Assembly (NCBI GenBank): GCA_020137815.1
Contig: CM035358.1
Span: 3,210,292 to 3,274,291 of the forward strand
DNA from: Hormiphora californensis
Lineage: Eukaryota > Ctenophora > Tentaculata > Cydippida > Pleurobrachiidae
Reading direction: 5' to 3'
Length of the DNA stretch: 64,000 nt
Each line of letters starts with the position of its first letter. Within the stretch, counting starts at the first letter, position 1. Below, piece after piece: positions 54,086 to 64,000 of the stretch. The translations under genes and the position numbers were made by a program. The notes under the pieces are model-generated. The model saw nothing but the letters and a program-made list of their open reading frames with translations. It was not told the DNA's origin and did not search any database.

Positions 54086-57000
54086 ATGAAATTACTACTA
54101 GTACTAATCATCTTACTGGTAAGTTCAATGTGTCCTCAAACGTTCCGTAGACACTAGACTGTATGTCATTCTGCCGCATATTTAACGGTATTTTAACCTC
54201 TTCTTAGTCGCACATCGGAGTACTTGGCTACCACGACGGGTTAAGTAATCGTCAGTTCCATTGCTGGAACCTGGTAGACGCCAACCAAAAAAACGACTTC
54301 CCCTGCGAAAGTAAGTAGTTTGGTTGATCCCCCGACCCCCTCCTTTCCCTCCTATCCCTCTTTCTACAGATGTTAACATTGTGTGGTTGAAGAGCCCCCT
54401 CTCCCCTGAACCCCCCTCTTTCTACAGATGTTAATTTTGTGTGGTTGAAGGAGCCCCCTAAGGAGGTGGTCCAGGGACAGCCTTTTAATGTGACCTACGA
54501 GTTGCAATTCCCTGATAATGATTCCACTGAGTTCTACCAGTGGCTACTCGATAATGGCTTTATGGACCAATACAATTCAACAGACGAGGTAACGTGATTG
54601 CAACAAATTGTGTAGTATTCTTACCTAACTTCTGAGGTCCTTCTAACTCGTTTCACTTTCTGCTCTCGGAGATCCCGATTGAGCACTGTTGGTGGAAAGC
54701 GAGCCAATCCTGTGTCTATCTAACTTATATGTATGTGTCCCCCAGGTGGCAAACTTCTGTGAAAGGGAAGAATGTGACCATCCAAACCTGGCCGATGCAG
54801 AAAATTGCTGTGTCCATCATATTAACATCCACTCCTGTCCCGAGGAAGAGGTAAGAGTAGTAGGTGTTACCATATTTGGGAATTATATTTGGGTATGACG
54901 TCATCACATGCCCAAATATGGACGTGATATGGTCCATTCTTGTCCTGAACCTGAGGTAAGGGCAAGTTTAACGATGGTCTTCTTTAGTATATATACTAGT
55001 ACATAGACTCTACACCGTTCAACGTATCATGATATAACAACACCCCCCCCCCCCATAGATTCTCAAACTGGGGGATGTGTGTGGTCCATGGATTCAGCCT
55101 ATGGGTACAGTCTTCACCCACACCCCCTCTAATGCCTCTAAGATAGAGATGTGGGAGACAGAGGTTGTACTAACCAACCTCTTCACCAACTGGATTATAG
55201 CACATCTTAGGGTGGGCAAGGTCCAGATGGCATTAGGGTGGAAGATGTACGTCAACAAACCTGCCAGTAAGTACAGAACCTGAGAAGTGAAAAATAGCCT
55301 CCATTCTGACTACAATTACCGACAAAGTCGAGTCATTGGCATGTTCCATGTTCCTAACTCCCGATCCTAAGTTCTTACTCCCCTTCCCTCAGATTGTGGT
55401 GACGGGTTTTGTGATGAGAAGGTAGAGACATGTGAGACGTGTAAGAAGGATTGCTGTCCTGGTCTTTCTCTGGAGATCATTATTGTTATCTCTGTCCTGT
55501 GTGCCCTCATAGCATTCGTTCTCTTCGTCCTTCTTCCCGGGGTACGTATTGTGTGACTCTGTGAGGGTGCGTAGAGACACGTGGTCGGTAGAGAGACATG
55601 TTAGTTGAGACATGTTAGGGGTATAGTAGGTAGAAAGGCAAAAGCGTTACCATCATCCTTGTATATGTACAACTAGAAAACTAATAAAAAACAGATCAGG
55701 CAGGCCATATATTTTCAGTGATGATATAGCATTCTTTATACCTCTCCTCCCACCAGATCTGGTACTACCAAAAGCAGAAGTTCCTTTATGACGAGAGCTG
55801 GATGATAAACTGGGACGATATCAAGGCATCTACTGGATACAAAGGATTTGGATCGGTCAGGAGCATTGCCAGTACCATGCTCAGTCAGACTAGTATCGGA
55901 CAAAATGGGGGCATCAACCCGCCCCCCGTCCGAGGCCAGATCTTCTGTGACACTGGAATCTTGTAAGTGATGTAATGTCATAGTAACGCGTTTAGTTGCC
56001 ATAGTAGCGCGTGAGTTACCATAGTAACGCGTGAGTAGCCATAGTAACGCGTGAGTTGTGACGTCACGTTTGTTTCAGTGCGGGAAAGCTTGTGTCAGTT
56101 AAGAAGATCAACAAGAATCAGTTTACACTAAACCGACCCGCTCGAGTGGAGATCAGAAATGTCCGGTATGTTGCTAATCAGAACTTACAATACATGAACT
56201 CTGTGTTGTTAACCAAAGAACTAAAAGTAAAATACACCTGCAAAATAAAAGTGAAGAACTAAAACTGACCTTCCCTTTCAGAGCGTTAGATCACATAAAT
56301 CTGGCAGCGTTCCACGGCATTGTAACAGAGATAGAGAACTTCTCCATCATCACAGAGTACTGCAATAAAGGATCACTTAATGATGTCCTACTGAACGATG
56401 GAATTCCTCTAAATTGGGGATTCAGGTACTTGGATCTTCTGGATCTAGAAATAGATTCCTAGATCTAGAAATGTACTTTCTGAGATCTGACCAATATTTT
56501 CCCAGACTCTCAGCTTGTCAACATCATTTGTATAGCTTCACAATGTGCTTATCCAGCATCAGACACTAACCCACCCTTTACTCAACAACTCACACTACTC
56601 AGTACCCCACCCCTAACTCAACAACCAGGAAGCGACCGAATATTCGGTTCGGTTCGGTTCGGTTCGGAAATTCGGTGTTTTTTGGGCGGTTCGGTTCGGT
56701 TCGGTTCGGTAGGAAATTTTGGCCGAACCACCGAATTTTTTGGTCAAAAAATGCCCAGAAATCGGGCTTTTTCATGCAAAATTTTTCAATTATTTCACGA
56801 AAATTGTATGGATTTCAATGTCAATTTCGCCGTATTAACCCTATTTCGAATCGGTGGTGCTATGTGGAAATGATTTCGCTAGTTAGCGGGTTCGATATGG
56901 ATTGATTTGATACCTGACTTCCCGTCGAATCGTGTCCTCATGAGAGGGTCAACAAATTCAGAAACTTTTTTTTTCAAAAAATTCATGAAGAGCACCGATC

Positions 57001-60000
57001 AAGGTGTTAAGAATCATTCTCTGAAATTTTGTAAAAAAGTTTGGAAAATATTTCAAAGTCAATTTTATGGAAAATTTTCTATGTCAATTTTTGTGTACGA
57101 ATCGTGTTTCGAATCGGTATTGCTAAGCGGGAGTGATGTTGCTAATTAGTGGGTCCGATATGGATTATGCTGATACGTGATCCCCCATCAAATCTAATTA
57201 GGAAGTTTAGGGGAAACGATTCATGTTTCAATAAATCCTGCTAATTAGCGAGAGCACTGCCGCATATCATCACCGATTCGCAACACGATTCGTACGGCAA
57301 AATTGACATAGAATTTTTTTTTTCCGAAATTGACTTTGAAATATTTTACAAAGTTTTTTCACAAAATTAAATGCTTCTCTAAAAATTCATGGAGAGCATC
57401 GATCAAGGTATTGAGAATCATTACCTGAAATTTTGTGAAATTTTTTTTTGTGAAGTAAATTATGGTATACGAATCGTGTTTCTAATCGACAATGCTAAAT
57501 GGGAGTGATGTTGGTAATTAGTGGGTCCGAGATGGATTGTGCTGATACGTGATCCCCCATCAAATCTAATTAGGAAATTTAGAGAGACACGATTCATGGT
57601 TCGTTTAATCCTGCTAATTAGCAATACCATTCCCGTATAGCATTGCCGATTCGAAACACGATTCGTACGCAAAAATTGACATAGAAAATTCACGATAAAA
57701 TTGACTTTGAAAATTTTTTCACAAAATTGACTTTGAAATTTTTTCAAACATTTTTTAACAAAATTTCAGAGAATGATTCTCAATACCTTGATCGGTGCTC
57801 TCCATGACTTTTTAGAGAAACATTTATACAGAAAAAGTTTTGTATGGTTCGGTTCGGTTCGGTTACCGAAATTCGGTTCGGTTCGGTTCGGTTCGGTTCG
57901 GTAAAAAAGTTTTTCAAATTCGGTTCGGTTCGGTTCGGTGAAAAAAAACCCGGTTCGGTCGTTTCCTGTCAACAACCCACACTACTCAGTACCCCATCCT
58001 TAACTGAACAACCCACACTCCTAACTCAATAACCCACACTACTAAGGTTCAGTACCCCACCCACTAATCACCAACCCTACCAGGTTGAGTTTCGCCCAGG
58101 ATATCTGTAGGGGTATGGAGTACCTTCACAATCACAAGATGTTCCACGGGAGGCTGAAGAGCAGCAACTGTATTATTGATGACCGATGGGTCTGCAAAAT
58201 AACCGGTACGATTGCCATGGGGTTCTAGGAACATGCCGATACCCTCCTTTCCTTCTATCCTCCAAATAATCTAGCTTCTCTCTCATCTTACTAAAATCTT
58301 TACCATTACTTACTTACTTTCTCATATCTAGATTACGGTCTATCGAACATCAGGCAGCCCGATGTGGATCCGGAGATCGGGGAAAACTTTAGTTCTCTAA
58401 GAGAGAAGAGAATCAACAGGTATGTTACCAGCAGCTGGACCAAGCTTCACATCATGACGTCACCCATTTGTCTCATCGTCAATATCACCATGTTGGGCGC
58501 TATCTCTCTATCTAGCTCCCTCCCCCTCTCTCTCTCATTCTCTCTCTGTTTCTCTCTGACAGAGGGGTAGAGGGTGCTAGATGAATCAAAGCCCGTTCGT
58601 ATTTCGTCTATCCTCTCTATCTATCATTTGGATATATTTCCTCCATGATTATCGTCTACATGTAAACCGCTTTTCACTTAACGCCATTGCAGCTAACCCA
58701 GCTGTAAACTGAGATTTTGATGTTTGTCAGCTTTTCCCCCAAAAAAAACCCGTAGCAGTTTAGCTACAACAAGATTTGAGATTTGTGTGTGGCGTGTGTG
58801 TGTGTGTGGTATGCATGAAGAGGGATTTGAACATATAGCATCAGCAATTCTGACACAAACAAACAGACAAACAAACTGACTTGATATATATATTTGATGC
58901 TATGATATGGAAGGGACCTCCCATCTCTCTCCCTTCTTGGTCCGTGGTGGGGAGGATGTTGGCTGAATTGTTTTTTCTTCTAACGGTGATTTAAATTGTG
59001 ATATGATCCGGCCTTTTGTTCCCTGCATCATAAAACTAACAATTCTTTTGACAACCTTTCCTTCTCTTATCTCCCTATCATGCATGTTCCTGCAATCACC
59101 AACCAGTTAACATGGTAACACACTGTTACCATGTTAACACTGTGCGTGTTACCATGGTAACCAATTTCACAGCTCACCCCCACACACTCACACCAGATTC
59201 TAAACCACCCCATGTAAATTATTACAGGGAACAAACCCGGCAAATGATAACCAGGTAAGCAGAACAAGATGTGAGTCTCAGTGAGTGTCTCTCATTTTGG
59301 TGTGTTTGTGTTTAGAAACTCTCCTTATCGTGGTCAAGTTGTATTAATCACGCGTGACGCGTTATGTCTCACGCGTTACGGTATTAAGGTATTCTATATG
59401 TGTGTGTGATACCACGCGTTATCAGTCCCACGCGTGATCTAGCTGGTCAAATAAGATAACTGTCGCGTTGGGTGTCTTGGATAGTTGTGTGTGGCTGGGT
59501 GAATTATGTCAATATATTACTGGGTTCTACTAGCTGACAGTACCACGTGTGATCAATATAATATATGTGTGATATCAATATGTGTGTGATCAATGTGTGT
59601 GATATATCAATGTGTGAACAGTGGAAACTAAATCGACTCGGACAAAGTACCCTCCTGGAGAGTGTTTCCCTTTTTCTGAGCCGCTGCGAAATGAACGATA
59701 GACGCTCTCGCTTTGCACTTTTCCCGCCATATACTCACTAAACTCTATCTCTCTCTCTCTCTCTTTCAACGCTGCACCATCTCTCTCTACCCCGCATTTC
59801 TTCACAGTTGGTTAGAGCCGGGTGCCGTGAATTCTCCTGAGGCAGCGGCAATGGCAGGCACTACTGCACCCTCATCACAGGAAACACAGGGTGTTGAATT
59901 CTCCGACCAGCCCCCCGCTGCCGGTCTAGCATCTAGGTGGGCAGGCTATAGAGCTGCTGCTGCTGCAGTGTGATCAAGTGTGTGATCTGCTGCTGCAGTG

Positions 60001-63000
60001 TGATCAAGTGTGTGATCTGCTGCTGCAGTGTGATCATTCAGTGTGTGATCTGCTGCTGCAGTGTGATATCTGAAAATATAGAGCTGCCGCAGTGTGTGTT
60101 ATTGTGTGTGAGCTACAGCTGGCCGTGTGAGTGCAGAATAATAGAGAATGCAGCTGATGTTACCCAGGGTGTTGACAAGGATAGAACCATGTACCCTACT
60201 TTGTGGGATTTCTCTCTCTTTTTTCATTATTTTATCTCTCTCTCTCTCACGACCCCCCTCCGGCCCATCTAACCCCTGTCTTCCCTCACGACCCCACGGC
60301 CCGTCTAACCCCTGTATTCCCTTGTTTGTGCCTATATAAAGGGTAAACAGAAGGATATCAGGGCTACTCCGTAAGGACGTAGAGGCCGCCCAGGATCAGT
60401 TTAGGATGGAACAAGTACCTGAGGATGTTCCTGAATCACCTACCTTCCCACCCATGCCCAACAGAGAGGAACAGCTCAATAGGTAGGTATCTGGGAACTG
60501 GGATATTTTTAAAAAGGGGGTGGTTTTTAGTTTTTAGAGGGGAAACTTGGTTTTGTTATGGGGATTTCTCCGACAAACAAACAAACAAACTGACTTCCTG
60601 ACAAATATACATGTGTTGCAAGTGTGTGCGTGCCAGTGCGTATGTGCGTGTAAGATATCTCTCTCCTTCTCTCTTCTCTATTTAGTGTCCTTTACTTTAA
60701 ACCTTCCTTTTTATGTACCTTCCCTCACAAATCGTTCTTTAAATGTTGATTTAGTGTTTGCATGGAATGACGTGTCGTCTTCTTTTACACAGTTCACCTA
60801 GGTCTTATAATACACCAACCAATTATATACAGTCCACTCACTTGTCTTCACTTTATCAATTATTAACACAATAAAGGGGGGGGGCCAAGGCCAAAAAAAG
60901 CCAAACCCGCCCTGAAATCCGGGTCTGATCTGGCTTTTTTTGGCTTTTTTTGATCTGGCTTTTTTTGGCTTTTTTTGATCTGGCCTTTTTTGATTTGGCT
61001 TTTTTTGGCCTTTTTTGGCTTTTATTGGCCTTTTTTGGCTTTTTTTGGCTTTTTTTGATCTGGCTTTTTTTGATTTAGCAGTTTTGATCTGGCTTTTTTT
61101 GGCTTTTTTTGATCTGGCTTTTTTTGATCTGGCTTTTTTTGGCTTTTTTTGATCTGGCTTTTTTTGGCTTTTTTTGATCTGGCTTTTTTTGGCTTTTTTT
61201 GATCTGGCTTTTTTTATATCAAACTTTTTTCGGTATAAAATTTTTTTCCCTAACGATATAAAATGGTAAAACTAGATCAAAGAAGCCATTTTAAAGTGTT
61301 TTTAATGTCAAACAGACCATATAATGTCAGAATTACATGCCAAAATGACCAAAAAAGTAGGGCCAAAAAAAGCCAAAAAAAGCCAGACCCGCCCTAAAAT
61401 CCGGGATTGATCTGGCTTTTTTTGGCCTTGGCCCCCCCCCATAAAGTTCTCAACAAAGTACCTAAACGATTTTACAAATCCATTATAACAGTGAAACTTC
61501 ATCAGAATGCTTGTCTAGTCAGTTAATACGGGCTAAATCTGCCCTAAAAGGAGTAGCTAACTCATTGTACCATAATAATACACACTGAATTGGCCTGACT
61601 TGTAAGTGTCCACACATAGCCCTACAATTCACACTTTGCATGGGCGGTAGGCTTCTTCTAAGAGATAGCACACGCTGATTTTAGACTAGATCGGGGCCGG
61701 GGTCCGTCTCACTGTAGTGAATCACGGATAGTTACACCTCGCAGACTAGAAATTCATCCAAATACGAAGCCCCCTCTTTCCCTCATTTCTATCACTTATC
61801 CCACATACACCCCCAACTAATTGTTGCATCACTGCATCTCTACGAGCACCCTGTATGAGCACATGCATCTGGTAACTACACACGCCCCCTTGTCTCCCCA
61901 AGTCCCCCAGTCAACTGCCTCCCTTCCCTAACTCTCTAACTACCCAGGGTTTACCGGCCACCCGAGGCAGTTCACGATGAGCATCAGATTTACACCGCAT
62001 CCACTGACGTCTACAGTTTCTCTATAATTCTAGTGGAAATCGGGGGACGGACAGAAATATCTCCGCCGGTATGTGTCAACCTCAATGGTGTAGTGCATCG
62101 CCATTAGTAACAGTACAGTGGTTACCAGTAACAGTGGTTACCATGGTTACTAGTAACAGTGGTTACCAGTAACAGTGGTTACCATGGTTACCAATCCTCC
62201 CTCTCAGGAGGAGACGCGTTATGATCCAGCGTGGAGGCCTGAGTTACCAGACCTGGATTGTTCTGACAAGGACCCAGATAACTCCCTCCCCATGGCTTTC
62301 CGGTATCTTGACGTGAGTGTATAATGACCAGAGCTAGTTAAACCGTTTGTTTAATGTCAAGAAAATCGACCTTTGTGGTTTGTACGATTTCCTTTCTAGA
62401 TCTTTACGTCTAATTTTCCAGAGAACTTGTAATTTGGTAATGACTAGATAAACCATTATCTTCTCCCCTAATTATCTCTCTCGTGATCACCCTCTCTCTC
62501 TCTCTCTCTCTAGTTAATCAAGTCATGTTGGGATGACAGGCAGGGTGCCAGACCGTCCTTCACCGAAGTGAAGAAGCAACTTCACCTGATAAACCCCAGC
62601 AAGGTAACAGGAGTTGTATATTTTGCTATAGCGCAAATCATTGCTAGTTTTACTCTGACTCACGTTAATTCTATTGTAGGAGAACCCTGTGGACACGATG
62701 ATGAAACTCATGGAGAAGTACAGTAAACATTTGGAAGCCATGGTTACCGAGCGAACTCAGGAGTTAGTGGAAGAAAAGAAGAAAACAGATCGACTCCTCT
62801 ACGGTAAGAAAACTTTCTTCTACTAAACTTCCAATAAAATATTCCATCGCTTTGTAGATTGCTACCCCTGGGGGGTACGTCACCTTTTTTTTGCCCACTG
62901 CCCACATTATTCTTAAATTTTGAATTTGCCCACATGGGCAAAAGTGGGCAAAAGTGGGCAAAAGTAGGCAAAAGTAGGCAAAAAAAATTAAATCCATAAA

Positions 63001-63815
63001 AAATATATGCTATCAACCAGGTAATCGTCTGTGACAAAGGTTTTTCACCACTAATGTCCTCCTAGAGGTCCCCCCTATCGATTCCAACCGATAATTTATT
63101 TGCTCAAGGTTGATAAGGCTCCATATCCAACTGGGAAAAATGGGCAAAATATGTTGGTAAAATTAGGAAAATTGGTCATTTTAGGCACGTTTCTCACATA
63201 ATTGGAGTGGAAAATTTTTCTGGTTTTTCTGGGACCCCATTGGAGTACAATGCAAGTGGAAAACCTTTGTTATGTATCAGTTCCCTAAATAGCCCCAAAA
63301 TGACGAAAAATCACTGGCCTTTGCCTAATTTTGCCAAAAATTTTTGCCCACTTTTGTCCAGTCGGACATGGAGCCTTATCAACCCTAAGTCATAAGTAAG
63401 TACATTAATTATCGGTTGGAATCGATAGAGGGGACCTCTTGGAAGACATTGGAGGTGAAAAACATTTGTCACAGAGGGTTTTCTGGTAAAGTTTTGATGC
63501 TTATAATATTTTTGCCCACTTTTTGCCCACTTTGCCCACATTATACCTGTTTTTTGAGATTTCAGTTTGCCCATGTGGGCAAATGTGGGCAAATGTGGGC
63601 AAAAAAAAAGGTGACGACCCCCCCCTACCCCTCCCTAAATCATAAAACCAATAACCATTTGCATTACCCTTCTCCCAGCTATGTTGCCGAAAGCTGTGGC
63701 AGAGGATCTAAAGCAGGGTAACCCTATCTTGGCTGAAAAGTTCGATTGTTGTACCATCTTCTTCAGTGACATTGTGGGATTCACCCACTTGAGTAGCAGC
63801 TCAACACCCCTCCAG
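54086..63815 (+). CDS. Receptor-type guanylate cyclase, short ectodomain, 3' end beyond the window
   Basis: Eighteen exons join in phase: 54086-54118, 54208-54310, 54428-54588, 54746-54850, 55059-55266, 55393-55541, 55757-55962, 56079-56165, 56282-56425, 58084-58205, 58332-58419, 59808-59936, 60342-60482, 61948-62068, 62208-62312, 62514-62603, 62680-62803, 63679-63815; 751 codons so far. A signal peptide ([11 protein letters not shown]) is followed by only about 215 Cys-rich ectodomain residues, too short for the usual ANF-binding module. One membrane helix follows ([20 protein letters not shown]). The kinase-homology domain starts [14 protein letters not shown], with [14 protein letters not shown] where HRD would be and DYGLSN for DFG, so it is a pseudokinase. 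A dimerisation coiled coil ([17 protein letters not shown]) leads to the cyclase start [14 protein letters not shown] and [12 protein letters not shown], with the metal-binding Asp. It would make cGMP at the plasma membrane. The exon at 60342 has a weak acceptor. Confidence 0.92.
54360..54455 (+). repeat. Tandem duplication of a splice acceptor in front of exon 3
   Basis: CTTTCTACAGATGTTAA occurs at about 54361 and again at about 54419, each followed by a version of TTGTGTGGTTGAAG. The second copy is the exon 3 acceptor (exon starts 54428). Using the first would read through the second acceptor and stop at TGTTAA, so it should not yield a functional product. Confidence 0.85.
55984..56058 (+). 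repeat. Short tandem repeat with ACGCGT cores
   Basis: Four copies of about 20 bases, GCCATAGTAACGCGTGAGTT or near variants, between exons 7 and 8 of the guanylate cyclase gene. Confidence 0.8.
56626..57968 (-). mobile_element. Non-autonomous hAT-like element, 1343 bp, copy B (opposite orientation)
   Basis: Reverse-complement relative of 51855-53211 over its whole length. Ends are CAGGAAGCGACCGAATATTC and GGTTCGGTCGTTTCCTG. Perfect 8 bp duplication TCAACAAC at 56618-56625 and 57969-57976. It sits in the intron between exons 9 and 10 of the guanylate cyclase gene and accounts for most of that intron's length. Confidence 0.92.
58420..59807. other. Large guanylate cyclase intron
   Basis: Between exons 11 and 12. 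It holds a CT patch near 58500-58560, GT repeats near 58785-58810, a GTTACCATGTTAACA palindromic cluster near 59111-59160 and several ACGCGT/CACGCG motifs at about 59349-59440. No gene supported. Confidence 0.6.
59951..60066 (+). repeat. Tandem repeat of GCTGCTGCAGTGTGATC units
   Basis: About four copies, spaced about 30 bases, starting 15 bases after the donor of exon 12 (59936). Confidence 0.85.
60877..61440. mobile_element. 564 bp TIR element with low-complexity core, flanked by ATAAAG
   Basis: Left end GGGGGGGGCCAAGGCCAAAA and right end TTTTGGCCTTGGCCCCCCCC are inverted; the next bases also pair (CCGCCCTGAAATCCGGG against its near copy). The interior is tandem GATCTGGCTTTTTTTGGC. ATAAAG occurs on both sides (60871-60876 and 61441-61446), a probable target duplication whose exact length is obscured by the G/C runs. 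It lies in the intron between exons 13 and 14 of the guanylate cyclase gene. Confidence 0.8.
62870..63624. mobile_element. 755 bp foldback element with 8 bp target duplication
   Basis: Left part GGGGGGTACGTCACCTTTTT and right part AAAAAGGTGACGACCCCCC are inverted. Inner arms share repeated TTTGCCCACTTTTGCCCAC-type sequence on both sides, and a further pair of inverted segments reaches toward a centre near 63240. Perfect CTACCCCT on both flanks (62862-62869 and 63625-63632). 8 bp suggests hAT. It fills most of the intron between exons 17 and 18. Confidence 0.85.
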
Positions 63816-64000
63816 GTAACTAGTTAGAGGCAGGTAACTAATAGGGGCAGATAACTAATAGGGACAGGTAACTAATAGGGGCAGGTAACTAATAGGGACA
63901 GGTAACTAGTTAGGGACAGGTAACTAATAGGGGCAGGTAACTAATAGGGGCAGGTAACTAATAGGGGCAGGTAACTAATAGGGGCAGGTAACTAATAGGG
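63816..64000 (+). repeat. Minisatellite that begins at a splice donor
   Basis: The donor of exon 18 (CCAG then GTAACTAG) opens a tandem array of about ten units of about 18 bases, each GGGGCAGGTAACTAATA or a variant. Every unit recreates CAGGTAACT, a usable donor consensus. The array continues past the window edge. Confidence 0.9.

Noticed and set aside
51710-57975. Frames with NRTEPNR or VRFGSVRFG repeats.
   Set aside because: Translations of the CGAAC/GTTCG pentamer arrays at the ends of the hAT-like elements; present on both strands.

Overview
The window is nuclear DNA from a multicellular animal. It has GT-AG introns and metazoan-type genes: a GAPVD1/Gapex-5 homolog, a GIPC homolog, a receptor guanylate cyclase, and an Ig plus von Willebrand D (VWD) ectoprotein. 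It also has many microsatellites and non-autonomous transposons. I cannot name the species. Tight same-strand gene spacing, with splice-acceptor-like AG sites just before start codons, would fit an invertebrate that trans-splices a spliced leader (some ctenophores, hydrozoans, flatworms, tunicates and others do), but this is inference.

Layout. 1-5.9 kb: a tandem satellite of about ten units near 475 bp, with three copies of a G-rich 130 bp repeat. 6.3-7.6 kb: an unrecognised six-exon gene (minus). 8.8-9.8 kb: microsatellite, A-rich tail and a 5'-truncated LINE fragment (minus). 10.2-18.6 kb: the GAPVD1 homolog (minus), RasGAP-like at its N-terminus and VPS9 at its C-terminus. 19.2-22.3 kb: an intact 1026-residue PHD finger plus reverse transcriptase retroelement ORF. 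22.5-35.4 kb: six plus-strand genes packed head to tail with gaps of 129-366 bp: DLST, a NOA1-like GTPase, an LRR protein, IGHMBP2, a small membrane protein and ALG8. The ALG8 intron carries two inverted tRNA-Ala genes. 36.6-39.3 kb: GIPC (minus). 40.3-43.6 kb: foldback transposons, including a near-symmetrical nest of three TTAA-flanked elements. 43.7-47.2 kb (possibly upstream to 50 kb): an Ig/VWD extracellular protein (minus). 51.9-53.2 kb and 56.6-58.0 kb: two opposite-facing copies of a 1.35 kb hAT-like element with perfect 8 bp target duplications. 54.1-64.0 kb: a receptor guanylate cyclase (plus) that runs off the right edge, with at least three TIR elements inside its introns.

The packed cluster mixes housekeeping functions: mitochondrial TCA cycle (DLST), mitochondrial ribosome GTPase (NOA1), an R3H/AN1 helicase (IGHMBP2) and ER N-glycosylation (ALG8). 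That would suit a constitutive operon better than a pathway cluster. GAPVD1 (Rab5/endocytosis) and GIPC (PDZ endocytic adaptor) are trafficking genes on the opposite strand.

The most notable observations are the operon-like cluster with candidate trans-splice acceptors, the symmetrical TTAA nest, the hAT-like families sharing one terminal motif, the intact PHD-RT element beside DLST, the inverted tRNA pair, and a series of single-base +1 frame disruptions in three otherwise conserved genes. I read the last as insertion-type sequence errors or decay rather than programmed frameshifting. Exon boundaries were worked out by hand from splice consensus and phase and may be off by a base or two.
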